DNA of 64,000 nucleotides from Candidatus Tepidifontimicrobium thermophilum (GTDB lineage Bacteria; Sysuimicrobiota; Sysuimicrobiia; Sysuimicrobiales; Sysuimicrobiaceae): contig JAVKKH010000010.1 in the NCBI GenBank assembly GCA_031296405.1, forward strand, positions 1 to 64,000. Direction: 5' to 3'. The notes under the pieces are model-generated. The model did not search any database, had not been told where the DNA came from, and saw nothing but the letters and a program-made list of their open reading frames with translations. Position numbers and translations under genes: made by a program. This document shows, piece after piece, positions 16,302 through 25,185 of the stretch. Positions within the stretch are counted from its first letter, which is position 1. Every line of letters begins with the position of its first letter.

Positions 16302-16320
16302 GGCGCCGGCCGCGGGCGCC
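16302..16320. terminator. Possible bidirectional hairpin between convergent genes
   Basis: GGCGCC at 16302-16307 and again at 16315-16320 can pair across a 7-nt loop between the symporter stop and the response-regulator stop. No T-run follows on either strand, so intrinsic termination is uncertain. Confidence 0.3.
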
Positions 16321-16334
16321 CGGGCGAGGTTGCG

Positions 16335-17063
16335 TCACTCTTCCCGGAGCCCCAGGGACCGCCGGACTGCCGGCGCGAGTCCCCTGCTCACGGGGATCTC
16401 CGTACGCTGGGCGTCGTCCACCACCAGGCTGATGTTGCCCTTGAAGTACGGGACGACCTCCCGGACCTTCGCCAGGTTGACCAGAAAGCGGCGGTGCACC
16501 CGCATGAACCCGTGCGGCCGCAGCCGCGCCTCCAGCTCCCGCAGGGTGAACCGGCAGCCCAGCCGGTCCCGGTGCAGCTTCAGGTACACCTGCTCCGCCT
16601 CCGCGTACGCGAACACGACCTCCTCCGGGGCCACCAGGACCGTGACGTCGTCCCGGTACGCGGGGATCCGGGGCGGGGAGGGAGCCCGGTCCGGCTCCCG
16701 GCTCAGGCCGCCCCGGGCACCCAGGCGCTCCAGCACGTTGGCCAGGCGCTCCTCGTCGAAGGGCTTCAGGAGGTAACCCACTGCGCCCACGTCGAAGGCC
16801 TCCACCGCGTACTGGGGGTAGGCGGTGGTGAACACCACCCGGGGACCTCCGGACCGCGCGAGCTCCCGCGCCAGCTCCAGGCCGCTGCGGCCGGGCATCT
16901 CGATGTCCAGGAACACCACGTCGTAGGGGACGGCAGCGATCAGCTTCCGCGCCTCGTCCGCGGTGGCCGCCTCCCCCACGATCTCCACATCCGGGAACTG
17001 GGAGAGCTGCGCCCGCAGCTCCTTGCGGGCCGGGTACTCGTCGTCCACGATGAGGACCCTCAC
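16335..17063 (-). CDS. LytTR-family response regulator
   Basis: The product (242 residues) has an N-terminal receiver domain (VRVLIVDDEYPARKE, phosphoacceptor Asp53 in FLDIEMPG, conserved Lys in LLKPF) and a C-terminal LytTR DNA-binding domain (about 138-240, with LHRDRLGCRFTLRELEARL, FMRVHRRFLVNLAKV). LytTR regulators bind two short direct repeats about 21 bp apart. It is the likely partner of the LytS-type kinase at 19448-20683, separated by two genes of the same run. GTG 17063 overlaps the upstream stop (GTGA). Control of the flanking symporter genes by carboxylate availability is inferred from the arrangement. Confidence 0.93.
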   Translation of the reverse strand: MRVLIVDDEYPARKELRAQLSQFPDVEIVGEAATADEARKLIAAVPYDVVFLDIEMPGRSGLELARELARSGGPRVVFTTAYPQYAVEAFDVGAVGYLLKPFDEERLANVLERLGARGGLSREPDRAPSPPRIPAYRDDVTVLVAPEEVVFAYAEAEQVYLKLHRDRLGCRFTLRELEARLRPHGFMRVHRRFLVNLAKVREVVPYFKGNISLVVDDAQRTEIPVSRGLAPAVRRSLGLREE

Positions 17064-17680
17064 CGCACCCCTCCCCACCGCAGCAACTCCTCCACCGTCC
17101 GCACGCCCAGACGCTCCACCAGGGCCACGAACAGCTCCGCGGTGGCTACCGCGTCGCTGGCCGCGTCGTGGCGGGGGTACGCGGGGAGTCCCAGATACGC
17201 TCGCGCCCTGCCCAGCTCCAGGGGCACCGACCCTGCAGTCAGCCAGCGGACCCGGCGCTCCAGGGACTGCAGCAGCCGGACGGTGTCCACCACGGGGACC
17301 CGCGGCCAGCTCATCCCGTGCACGCGGTAGGCCCGCTGCAGCACGGGGAGCTCCACCTGGCTCCCGTGCACCACGAGCACCCCCTCCCGCAGGAAACCGT
17401 CCAGCCGGCGAAGGACCTCCTCGAGCCGCGGTGCGTCCTCCACCTCCTGCGGGAGCAGGTGGTGCGCTTCCGCTCCCCCCCACACCGCACCCCTCCCCGG
17501 CCTCACCCGGGTCTTGTACAGCTGGCCGCACCGCACCACCCCGTCGCGCACCGGCACCGCCGCGGCGGCCACGATCCGGGCAGAGCGCGGGTCGAGCCCC
17601 GTGGTCTCGAGATCCACGCACCAGTACACGGCCTCCTGCCACGGGACCCGCAGCAGAGTTCTCGCCGCCACGATGCGCAT
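17060..17680 (-). CDS. DEDD 3'-5' exonuclease (DNA polymerase III epsilon-like)
   Basis: The product (206 residues) has the exonuclease motifs of the DnaQ superfamily: Exo I WCVDLETTGLDP, Exo II with VVHGSQVELPVL, and Exo III HDAASDAVATAEL. It lacks the extra domains of the replicative epsilon subunit and is a stand-alone type. Similar exonucleases occur beside DUF294/CBS proteins and acetate-type symporters in many bacteria, but why is not known. ATG 17680 lies 17 nt past the DUF294 stop with GGGTGCGGG upstream. Its stop overlaps the response-regulator start. A nucleotide-signal or oligonucleotide turnover role in carboxylate sensing is speculative. Confidence 0.85.
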   Translation of the reverse strand: MRIVAARTLLRVPWQEAVYWCVDLETTGLDPRSARIVAAAAVPVRDGVVRCGQLYKTRVRPGRGAVWGGAEAHHLLPQEVEDAPRLEEVLRRLDGFLREGVLVVHGSQVELPVLQRAYRVHGMSWPRVPVVDTVRLLQSLERRVRWLTAGSVPLELGRARAYLGLPAYPRHDAASDAVATAELFVALVERLGVRTVEELLRWGGVR

Positions 17681-17697
17681 TGCCCGCACCCTAACTC

Positions 17698-19446
17698 TTA
17701 GCCCCAGAGGTACAGATGGTAACGCCGGCGCAGAGCCTCCTGCAGCTGCCCCGCGATCCACAGGCTCTCCCGCAGGCGCCGGGCCTCCCACCCTGACAGT
17801 TCGTCCACCGCCACCTCGTTGCCCGGCCGCTCCCCGCGCGCCAGCGCCCGGAGCTGGAACTGCAGCCTCAGCCGCAGCCCGAAGGCCAGGGCCTCCTTCG
17901 CGGCGTCCGCGTCCTCCCGGCTCAGCAGTCTCCCGTCTGCTGCGGCGTCCAGGCGCCCGAAGGTGTTGCGCACACGGCTGCCTGCGGCCAAACCCAGGAC
18001 CCGCCCCGCGCACACCACGGGTGCCACCAGCCCGGCCTTAAGGTCCACCCGCCCGTGCCTGGACCGGAGGGTCCGGAAAGGCCCCAGGGGCACTGCAAAC
18101 CCCACACACCCCCTGGCCATGTGCGCTAGAGACACGGGCGTCGTCCGCACTGACTCCACCACCCGCTCCAGGGACTCCAAAGACAGGGACCCTGCCACCG
18201 CCCGGAAGTCCAAAAACACCTGCAGGTGCAGGAGGTTCTCACCCTGGGGATCCGCCAGCCACCCCTGGAACGTCTGCAGCCAGGCCCGCAGGGGCATCTG
18301 CCACCGGGTGGCCATGTAGCCTCCCGCACACGGCGGGAACCCCGCGGCACCCAGGCCTTCTGCCACCGCCTCCGCGAAAGCCCGGAAGTAGTCGCCGTGG
18401 CCGTCCTCCGCCACCACCAGGAAGTTGTCCTGGTCCGTGGGCAGCACCTGTTCCTCGCGTCCCTCCGACCCGCAGACGACCCAAGCGTAGGCCGTGGGCT
18501 CGGAGCCGAGCCGCGCGTGGGCGTCCCGGATGACCCGCCGGCACAGGGCGTCGTGCAGGTAGCTGACCGCCCGACAGACGTGGACGACGTCCACTCCTGC
18601 CTCCAGCAGCGCTGAGGTGGCCCGCGCCACCTCGTCCGCGTAGCGTCCGATTTCCCCCGCCTCGAGACGCTTGAGGAGAAACAGCGGGCTGTGCGCCTGC
18701 AGCCGGATCAGGTCGGTGTCCGTGACCATGCCCGCCACGCGCCCCTCCCGGACCACCGGCAGGTGGTGCACGCCCAGCTCCAGCATCCGAAGCACCGCTG
18801 AGAGGGTCGGGGTGTCCGCGTCCACCGTGTGGACCGGGGAACTCATGATGGAAGCCACCGGGACTTCTCCCCCGAGGCCGCGGGCCACCACCTTCGTCCG
18901 CAGGTCCCGGTCGGTCACGATCCCCACCACCGCCCCCACGGGCAGTCCGTCCGGCTCCGGCGGGTGCGCGGCCACCAGCACCGAGCTCACGCCCTCCTCC
19001 ACCATGCGCTCCGCGGCCTGCCGGCACGTGGCTTCCACGGGGACCCACACCAGGGGCCGCCGCACCAGCTCGCCTACGGGCACCAACACCCCGGACCGCA
19101 CCTGCTCCTCCACCGGGGGCACGCGGCGGACCGAGTCCACCACGGTCGCCGGCCAGCGGTACAGAAGGCTGTCCTCCTCCGCCCACGCCTCCAGGGGAGC
19201 TGCGAAGGCACCCTCCCGGCCTCCGAACACCTCCGCCTCCTCCAGGTGCGCCACCATGCCGTCTTTGTGCACCCGAACCGCGCCCTTGCGGACCAGGTAC
19301 ACGTACCGCTGGCTGGTAGACGCCTCCGCGACCCGCGCCCCCCGCGGGGCGTACACCACTTCCAGGGTCGCGGCCAGATGTGCCAGCTCCCGCTCGGACA
19401 GCTGCCCGAACGGTCGCGTCGCCCGCACGAACCCCACGGGGTCCAC
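17698..19446 (-). CDS. cNMP-binding / CBS / DUF294 nucleotidyltransferase protein
   Basis: The product (582 residues) has four parts in order: a cyclic-nucleotide-binding-like domain (about 10-105), two CBS domains (about 125-255, ending PVVREGRVAGMVTDTDLIR), a DUF294 nucleotidyltransferase domain with GSEGREEQVLPTDQDN (about 325-345) and a helical DUF294 C-terminal domain. The nucleotidyltransferase residues G-S and D-x-D-like are present, so it may be active, perhaps as a uridylyl- or adenylyltransferase; the target is unknown. CBS domains usually sense adenine nucleotides. The start is GTG, one base after the kinase stop. It sits between the kinase and response regulator, so it probably belongs to the same sensing pathway. 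Confidence 0.9.
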   Translation of the reverse strand: MDPVGFVRATRPFGQLSERELAHLAATLEVVYAPRGARVAEASTSQRYVYLVRKGAVRVHKDGMVAHLEEAEVFGGREGAFAAPLEAWAEEDSLLYRWPATVVDSVRRVPPVEEQVRSGVLVPVGELVRRPLVWVPVEATCRQAAERMVEEGVSSVLVAAHPPEPDGLPVGAVVGIVTDRDLRTKVVARGLGGEVPVASIMSSPVHTVDADTPTLSAVLRMLELGVHHLPVVREGRVAGMVTDTDLIRLQAHSPLFLLKRLEAGEIGRYADEVARATSALLEAGVDVVHVCRAVSYLHDALCRRVIRDAHARLGSEPTAYAWVVCGSEGREEQVLPTDQDNFLVVAEDGHGDYFRAFAEAVAEGLGAAGFPPCAGGYMATRWQMPLRAWLQTFQGWLADPQGENLLHLQVFLDFRAVAGSLSLESLERVVESVRTTPVSLAHMARGCVGFAVPLGPFRTLRSRHGRVDLKAGLVAPVVCAGRVLGLAAGSRVRNTFGRLDAAADGRLLSREDADAAKEALAFGLRLRLQFQLRALARGERPGNEVAVDELSGWEARRLRESLWIAGQLQEALRRRYHLYLWG

Positions 19447-19447
19447 G

Positions 19448-20683
19448 TCAGCGCAGGGGCAGCCGCAGGTGCACCGTGGTCCCCTTGCCCGGAGTGCTGT
19501 CGATCTGCAGGCTGTAGGCGTCGCCGTACAGGCGCCGGAGCCGTTCCGCCACGTTCGCCAGCCCCACGCCCCTCCGGCCGCTCCGTCGGTCGCCGTTGCC
19601 GCTCCGGGCCGCCAGCACCTCCGCCACCCGTTCCGGAGGCATCCCCACGCCGTCGTCCCGCACCACCACGTGGACCCTTAGGGTCAGCAGGTCCAGCCGG
19701 GCCCGGATCTCCACCGTCCCCGGGCCGTTCTTGGGGCCGATGCCGTGCCGTACCGCGTTCTCCACGATGGGCTGGACCGACAGCGCCGGGACCCCCACCT
19801 TCAGGACCTGGGGGTCGATGTCGTACACCACCCGCAACCGGTCTCGGAACCGGGCCTGCTCGATGAACAGGTAGTCCCGGATGTACTGGTACTCGTCCGC
19901 AAAGGGGATGATCTGGCCCTGCAGCTCCATGTTCATCCGGAACAGGTCCGCCAGCCGCAGGAGGAGCCGGCGGGCCGTCTCCGGGTCGTCCCGCAAGTAG
20001 CTGACCACGGTGTTGAGGGTGTTGAAGAAGAAGTGGGGGTTGATCTGCGCCCGCAGGGCCCGTAGCTCCGCCTCCGCGGCCAGGCGCGCCTGCTGGTCCA
20101 TGTGGGCCAGCTCAAGCTGCATGGCCAAAAAGCGCGCGAACAGCTCCGCGGAGCGGCACACGTCCTCCACCGCCGGGCAGTCCGGGGCCAGCACCAGGGC
20201 CAGGGCACCCAGCACCTCCCGGCGGTGTGCGAGGGGGTATCCCACGACGACTCCCCCGGGTACGGAACGGCGCTGGGCCCGTGCCTGCGTCCGCGCCCCC
20301 ACCACCACCTGCCCCATCTGCCCCACCAGGGTACTGTCGCCCACGTCGGGGCCCGACACCGCCAGGACCTCCTGCCGGTCCGCCACCGCCACCGCTCGGA
20401 CACCTTCCAAACGGGCCAGCAGGTCCGCGGTCTGCTGCGCGGTGTCCCGGTTCAGGCCGTCCCGGAGTACCGGGAGGGGAGCGGGCAGCCGTGGCAGTCC
20501 CCTGTGCCCGCGGGCGTAGCCCACCTGAGCCACGCTCAGCCGGCCCACCACGACGGCCAGGACCGCGTTGAACACCGCCAGGGAGGCCGCCAGGGAGACG
20601 GGGTCCGTCCGCAGCAGGGAGTACAGGACGATAGTCTCCAGGACGGTCAGCAACCCTGCGCTGGCCGCGGCGATCCGCAGCAC
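19448..20683 (-). CDS. LytS-type sensor histidine kinase
   Basis: The product (411 residues) has two N-terminal membrane segments (about 3-24 and 30-52), a GAF-like sensor region (about 70-185), a His_kinase domain with INPHFFFNTLN (His217) and an HATPase domain with ENAVRHGI, DDGVGM and GVGLANVAERL. It is the predicted phosphodonor for the LytTR regulator downstream. The GTG start is 20683. Short signal-peptide-like helices rather than the 5TM-LYT module suggest cytoplasmic or membrane-proximal sensing. The gene is divergent from the DUF4212/symporter operon across a 304-bp gap, which fits direct control of that operon. Confidence 0.92.
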   Translation of the reverse strand: MLRIAAASAGLLTVLETIVLYSLLRTDPVSLAASLAVFNAVLAVVVGRLSVAQVGYARGHRGLPRLPAPLPVLRDGLNRDTAQQTADLLARLEGVRAVAVADRQEVLAVSGPDVGDSTLVGQMGQVVVGARTQARAQRRSVPGGVVVGYPLAHRREVLGALALVLAPDCPAVEDVCRSAELFARFLAMQLELAHMDQQARLAAEAELRALRAQINPHFFFNTLNTVVSYLRDDPETARRLLLRLADLFRMNMELQGQIIPFADEYQYIRDYLFIEQARFRDRLRVVYDIDPQVLKVGVPALSVQPIVENAVRHGIGPKNGPGTVEIRARLDLLTLRVHVVVRDDGVGMPPERVAEVLAARSGNGDRRSGRRGVGLANVAERLRRLYGDAYSLQIDSTPGKGTTVHLRLPLR

Positions 20684-20706
20684 GCTCTCACCCCGAAGGA
20701 GACGCC

Positions 20707-20728
20707 GGTGTTTATTTTTGCTGACACC
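20707..20728. promoter_or_regulatory. AT-rich palindromic site upstream of the kinase gene
   Basis: GGTGT at 20707-20711 and ACACC at 20724-20728 are inverted copies across an AT-rich 12-bp centre (TTATTTTTGC within it), the only such patch in the gap. It resembles a dimeric regulator site 24 nt upstream of the kinase start. No regulator can be named. Confidence 0.35.
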
Positions 20729-20779
20729 TCCCCCCGCCTCCTCCCCCGTTCACGCTGTCCGTGCCACCGCTGGCCCCGC

Positions 20780-20809
20780 AGTTCACCGGACTTTTTCGCC
20801 ACTTCACCC
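20780..20809 (+). promoter_or_regulatory. Candidate LytTR-type direct repeats
   Basis: The nonamers AGTTCACCG (20780-20788) and ACTTCACCC (20801-20809) share seven of nine bases and start 21 bp apart, the spacing typical of LytTR regulator sites. They lie between the divergent kinase and symporter operons. Location well upstream of the predicted promoter weakens the case. Confidence 0.35.
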
Positions 20810-20881
20810 TGCCGGGCTCCGAGCTTTACCCCGTCCACCAGGCTGGCCACCGCGCGCTGTGCCCCGCTCACCGCCAAAGCC

Positions 20882-20910
20882 TTGTCACGAGCCGGCCGGA
20901 CGCCTACGCA
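20882..20910 (+). promoter_or_regulatory. Predicted promoter of the DUF4212/symporter operon
   Basis: TTGTCA (20882-20887) is followed after 17 bp by TACGCA (20905-20910). The -35 is one base from consensus; the -10 is weak, as expected for an activated promoter. The start codon is at 20988, giving a leader of about 70 nt. The rest of the 20684-20987 gap holds no convincing gene. Confidence 0.4.
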
Positions 20911-20987
20911 GGAGGCGGGGGTCGGCTCCCAGTCTACCCACCAGACAACGCTTGCGCCGGACCCACGGCGAGAAAGGGGGGAGGTAC

Positions 20988-21359
20988 GTGACAGCACCCG
21001 TCGAGCACCCGGAGGAGCACCTGCCGGAGCGGTACAAGACCTGGTACTGGGGCCGGTTGGTCCAGGTCACCGCGGTGTTTTTCGTCCTGTGGACGGTGAT
21101 CGCCATCTGGTGGCACATCCCCGCCCCCTACGCGTGGCGGAACGTCCTTTTGTTCGGCAACATGCCCCTGCACTGGTACCTGGCCGCCTTCATCAGCATC
21201 TGGGTCGGGGTCCTGATGATCTTCGTGTACCACTGGGTGATGGAGGGCGTGGACAACCAGTTCCGCGCCCAGGCCCTCGCGGACTGGGAGGAGCTCCCGG
21301 AGGACGTCAGGATGAGCCTGCGCCTAGCGGGAGTCACCCCCAGCGGGGCTCAGCGGTAG
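20988..21359 (+). CDS. DUF4212 small subunit of a sodium/solute symporter
   Basis: The product (123 residues) has two membrane helices (about 24-46 and 60-82, including WHYLAAF-like HWYLAAFISIWVGVLMIF) and the DUF4212 N-terminal pattern ERYKTWYWGRL. DUF4212 proteins are encoded next to SSS symporters of the VC_2705 family and are thought to act as their small subunit. GTG 20988 has the strong site GGGGGAGG just upstream. The symporter follows after nine bases. Together they probably import a short-chain carboxylate such as acetate, lactate or pyruvate. The exact substrate cannot be told. Confidence 0.88.
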   Translation: MTAPVEHPEEHLPERYKTWYWGRLVQVTAVFFVLWTVIAIWWHIPAPYAWRNVLLFGNMPLHWYLAAFISIWVGVLMIFVYHWVMEGVDNQFRAQALADWEELPEDVRMSLRLAGVTPSGAQR

Positions 21360-21368
21360 GAGGGCGAC

Positions 21369-23177
21369 ATGCGGATCCACCCGGAAGTGTACCGAGTCCT
21401 CCTCCCTTCCGTGGCGGGCTACGTCCTGCTTATCCTGATCGCCGCGGCCCTGTTCGGACCGCGCGTGGCCTCGGGCTGGATGGTCATCGGGTCCATCCTC
21501 ATGTACATCGCCATCGCCTACGTAGCCCGTGGGACCACCGCGCACGCCATGTACGTGGCGGAGCGCCGCATCCCGCCCGTGGTGAACGGCGCGGCCACCG
21601 CGGCGGACTGGATGAGCGCGGCCAGCTTCCTCAGCATGGCCGGGGCCATCGCCCTGCTGGGCTACGACGGGCTCCCATACATCATCGGCTGGACGCTCGG
21701 CTACACCATCCACGCCTTCTTCATCGCTCCGTATGTGCGTAAGTCCCACACGTGGACGGTCCCGGACCTGGTGGAGACCCGGGCCGGGGGCTACGGCCCC
21801 GCGCGGGTCATCGCGGTGATCATGCTGTTCATCACCTCCCTCACCTACCTGACCGCGCAGCTGGTGGGCGCGGGCGTGGTCTTCAGCCGGTTCCTGGGGA
21901 TCCCGGCGCAGATCGGGGTGTTCGGCGCCCTGTTCGGAATGGGGATCTACGCGGCCAGCGGCGGGTGGAAGAGCATCACCTGGACCCAGTTCGCCCAGTA
22001 CATCGTCCTCATCGTGGCCTACCTGGGGGCCGCGCTCCTCGTGGCCAGCATCGTCGGGATCTGGAAGCCGCTCCCGTGGTTCGGGTACGGAGAGCTGATC
22101 CAGGCGCTGCAGGCCCGGGAGGTGCAGGCGGGACTGCCCGCGTGGACCACACCCTTTGCCAAGCCCCTGGGCGGTGCCGCGGGCCAGCTGAACTGGATCC
22201 TGTCCGCCGTGCTGCTCATGCTGGGCACCATCGGGCTGCCCCACATCCTGATGCGGTCGTACACGGTGCCGAGCGCGTCCGCCGCGCGCCTCAGCGTGGG
22301 GTGGGCCCTGTTCTTCATCGGCCTGCTGTACTGCACCGCGCCCATGTACGCGGCTATGGCCCGCTACGCCTTCAGCGGGCTGTGGGGCAAGCCCATCGCG
22401 GAGGTCCAGAGCGTGCCCTGGGTGGCCAAGTTCCTGCCCACGGGGCTCATCAAGATCAACGACGCCAACGGGGACGGCATCCTGCAGGCCGCGGAGCTCA
22501 GCTTCCACGGGGACATCGTGGTGATCGGCATGCCGGACATGTGGAACCTGGCGTGGTGGATCGCCCCCTTCGTGGCCGTAGGCGGGCTGGCCGCCGCCCT
22601 GAGCACCGCGGACGGACTGCTGATGGTGATGGTCACCGGTATTACCCGGGACATCTACCACCGGTTCATCAACCCCAACGTGCCCGAGCACGTGGAGGTC
22701 CGCATGACCCGGGTGCTGGTCATGGTCCTGTCCGTGGCCGCCAGCTTCCTCGCGTTCCTCGCTATCCAGGACCCGCGGTTCGCTCTCTACGTGGCCCTGC
22801 TGGTAGGCTGGGCGTTCGTGTTCGCTGCAGCCAGCTTCACCCCCGCGGTGGTGCTGGGGACCTTCTGGAAGCGGCTGAACCGGTACGGGATCGTCTGGGG
22901 CATGGTGGCGGGGATGGCTACCGCTCTGCCGTACGTCCTGGCGGTGGGCGTGTTCCAAGCACCGCCCCTCTCCCTGTTCGGCCAGCCCATCGGCACCATC
23001 GGGTGGGGCTGCGTGGCCTTCGTGGTGAACCTGGTGGTTTCCGTGGTCGTGTCCCTGCTGACCCAGCCCGAGGGCGAGGCGGTGATGCGGTTCGTGGACC
23101 GGATGCGCCTGCCCGAGCTGGCGCGGGTTCCCGCGGTGGCGGGGGCTTCCCAGGAGGCGGACGGCCACGAGCGTTGA
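21369..23177 (+). CDS. VC_2705-type sodium/solute symporter with an EF-hand-like loop
   Basis: The product (602 residues) is an SSS-family symporter with about 13 helices (ATAADWMSAASFLSMAG, the sodium-site region; GIYAASGGWKSITWTQFAQY). It pairs with the DUF4212 subunit upstream. A loop at residues 365-376 reads DANGDGILQAAE, which fits the 12-residue EF-hand calcium loop at positions 1, 3, 5, 6 and 12. Members of this family often have a similar loop, so it may be a family trait. The two acetyl-CoA-synthetase genes downstream suggest uptake of acetate or propionate. ATG 21369 has GGAGG nearby. Confidence 0.88.
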   Translation: MRIHPEVYRVLLPSVAGYVLLILIAAALFGPRVASGWMVIGSILMYIAIAYVARGTTAHAMYVAERRIPPVVNGAATAADWMSAASFLSMAGAIALLGYDGLPYIIGWTLGYTIHAFFIAPYVRKSHTWTVPDLVETRAGGYGPARVIAVIMLFITSLTYLTAQLVGAGVVFSRFLGIPAQIGVFGALFGMGIYAASGGWKSITWTQFAQYIVLIVAYLGAALLVASIVGIWKPLPWFGYGELIQALQAREVQAGLPAWTTPFAKPLGGAAGQLNWILSAVLLMLGTIGLPHILMRSYTVPSASAARLSVGWALFFIGLLYCTAPMYAAMARYAFSGLWGKPIAEVQSVPWVAKFLPTGLIKINDANGDGILQAAELSFHGDIVVIGMPDMWNLAWWIAPFVAVGGLAAALSTADGLLMVMVTGITRDIYHRFINPNVPEHVEVRMTRVLVMVLSVAASFLAFLAIQDPRFALYVALLVGWAFVFAAASFTPAVVLGTFWKRLNRYGIVWGMVAGMATALPYVLAVGVFQAPPLSLFGQPIGTIGWGCVAFVVNLVVSVVVSLLTQPEGEAVMRFVDRMRLPELARVPAVAGASQEADGHER

Positions 23178-23196
23178 GCCCTGCGCGGAGGGTCTG

Positions 23197-25113
23197 TTGA
23201 CGCTGGAGCTCGTCCCTCCCCAGGTCCGGTCCATGGTGGAGGCCGCCCGGGCCGACCCCGAGGGGTTCTGGGCCCGGGCGGCCAGGGCCCTTCCCTGGTT
23301 GCGTCCGTGGGACCGCGTGTTTCGGCGCGACGGAGCTTCGTTCCGGTGGTTCGAGGGCAGCCTGACGAACCTGTGCGCCAACGCCCTGGACCGCCACGTG
23401 GAAGCCGGCCGGGCTGGGCGGGCCGCCCTCGTGTACGCGAGCGAACGCGGGGACCGCCGGGTCCTCACCTACGGACAGCTCCTGCACCTGGTGCGGCGTC
23501 TGAGCGCCTCCCTCCGGGGCCTGGGCGTCCGCAGGGGCGACCGCGTCACGGTGTACATGCCCACCTGCCCTGAGGCCATCGCCCTCATGCTGGCCTGCGT
23601 GCGGGTGGGTGCCGTCCACTCCGTGGTGTTCGCTGGGTTCGGGGCCGGGGCCCTGGCGGACCGCGTGCGCGCCAGCGGGTCCAGGTGGGTGTTCACCGCG
23701 GACGTGACCTACCGCAAGGGCGTGCAGGTGCCGCTCAAGGGGATCGTGGACGAGGCCCTGCGCCAGGTCACCGGCGGGGTGGAGGGCGTGGTGGTCCTGC
23801 AGCGTAGCCCGGAGGGCTCGCCCCTGGAGCCAGGCCGCGACCTCAGCTGGGACCGCTTCCTGGCGAAAGCCGAAGGCCAGTCCTCAGACTTCGAGCCCAT
23901 GGAGGCCAACGAGCCGGCCTACATCCTGGCCACCTCCGGCACCACCGCGAAGCCCAAACTGGCGGTGCACACCCACGGCGGGTACCAGGTGGGCATCCAC
24001 AGCGCGGGCCGCTGGTGCTTCGGGCTCAAGCCGGACGACGTGTGGTGGTCCACCTCCGACATCGGGTGGGTGGTGGGGCACAGCTACATCGTGTACGCGC
24101 CCCTGTTGGCCGGCTGCACCACGGTGGCGTACGAGGGCGCCCTGGACTTCCCGGGGCCCGAGACCCCCTGGCGGATCGTGGAGGAGCTGCGGGTGACGGG
24201 GATCTTCACCTCCCCCACCGCGGTGCGGCTGCTGATGAAGTACGGGGAGGAGCCGGCCCTGCGGTACGACCGGTCGTCCCTGGAACGGGTGGTCTGCGCG
24301 GGAGAGGTCCTGAACCCGCCCGCGTGGGAGTGGCTGCAGAAGCGGGTGCTGCAGGACCGGGTGCCGGTCATCGACCACTGGTGGCAGACGGAGACGGGAG
24401 GGCCGGTGATCGGGAACCCCTACGGGGTGGCGCAACTGCCCATCAAGCCGGGCTCCGCGGGGATGCCGCTGCCCGGCATGGAGGTGGCGGTGATGACCCC
24501 GGAAGGGGAGGAGTGCGGTCCGGGGGAGCGCGGAATCCTGGTGATCCGCCGGCCCTTCCCCAGCCTCACCCCAGCCCTGTGGGGCGAGCCGGAACGGTAC
24601 GCGCAGGACTACTGGCAACGGATTCCCGGACGGGACGTGTACTTCACGGGGGACGCGGCGCAGGTGGACCCCGACGGCTACGTGTGGTTCGCGGGCCGCG
24701 CGGACGAGGTGATCAAAATCGCCGCCCACCGCATCGGAACCATCGAGGTGGAGACCGCCTTCCTCAAGCACCCCGCGGTGGCGGAGGCGGGGGTGGTGGG
24801 CCGGCCCGACGAGGTGCGCGGGGAGGTGATCTCCGCCTTCCTGGTGCTGAAGCAGGGGTACGAGCCGTCCGTGGCCCTGCGCCAGGAGCTGCTGGACACC
24901 GTCCGCCGCGAGCTGGGTCCGGTAGCCGTGGTGGGCGAGGTGAACTTCGTCTCGATGCTGCCCAAGACCCGCAGCGGCAAGATCATGCGGAGGGTGTTGC
25001 GGTCCGTGATCCTGGGCCGGGACCCGGGGGACATCACCACCATCGAGGACGAGGGGTCCGTAGAGGAGGCCCGGGCCGCCTGGCGGCAGCTTCAGGCGGA
25101 ACTCAGCAGGTGA
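23197..25113 (+). CDS. Acetyl-CoA-synthetase-type acyl-CoA ligase
   Basis: The product (638 residues) belongs to the AMP-forming acyl-CoA synthetases. It has the P-loop ATSGTTAKPK, the core motif DHWWQTETGG, the hinge region GRADEVIK and the catalytic lysine motif PKTRSGKIMRR. The Trp in WWQTE limits the acyl pocket to acetate/propionate size in Acs enzymes. It is about 20 residues shorter than, and clearly different from, the AcsA-like enzyme downstream, so a propionate or other short-acid preference is possible. TTG 23197 was chosen for its GGAGGG site 4 nt upstream. It follows the symporter by 19 nt and is probably co-transcribed with it. Confidence 0.88.
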   Translation: MTLELVPPQVRSMVEAARADPEGFWARAARALPWLRPWDRVFRRDGASFRWFEGSLTNLCANALDRHVEAGRAGRAALVYASERGDRRVLTYGQLLHLVRRLSASLRGLGVRRGDRVTVYMPTCPEAIALMLACVRVGAVHSVVFAGFGAGALADRVRASGSRWVFTADVTYRKGVQVPLKGIVDEALRQVTGGVEGVVVLQRSPEGSPLEPGRDLSWDRFLAKAEGQSSDFEPMEANEPAYILATSGTTAKPKLAVHTHGGYQVGIHSAGRWCFGLKPDDVWWSTSDIGWVVGHSYIVYAPLLAGCTTVAYEGALDFPGPETPWRIVEELRVTGIFTSPTAVRLLMKYGEEPALRYDRSSLERVVCAGEVLNPPAWEWLQKRVLQDRVPVIDHWWQTETGGPVIGNPYGVAQLPIKPGSAGMPLPGMEVAVMTPEGEECGPGERGILVIRRPFPSLTPALWGEPERYAQDYWQRIPGRDVYFTGDAAQVDPDGYVWFAGRADEVIKIAAHRIGTIEVETAFLKHPAVAEAGVVGRPDEVRGEVISAFLVLKQGYEPSVALRQELLDTVRRELGPVAVVGEVNFVSMLPKTRSGKIMRRVLRSVILGRDPGDITTIEDEGSVEEARAAWRQLQAELSR

Positions 25114-25120
25114 AGGCCGT

Positions 25121-25141
25121 GGGTCGGGCGAACAACGACCC
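25121..25141 (+). terminator. Possible hairpin terminator after the first acyl-CoA ligase
   Basis: GGGTCG (25121-25126) pairs perfectly with CGACCC (25136-25141) across a 9-nt loop. A TTTT run comes only about eight bases later, so it may be a weak terminator or attenuator before the next synthetase. Confidence 0.35.
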
Positions 25142-25185
25142 CTAGGCCTTTTGCACCAGGCAACCAGGGGAGAAAGGGGGGCTGT

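Noticed and set aside
20684-20987. A short gene, tRNA or sigma-54 promoter in the 304-bp gap
   Set aside because: No frame has protein-like composition, no cloverleaf is visible and the GG-N10-GC spacing of sigma-54 sites is not met.
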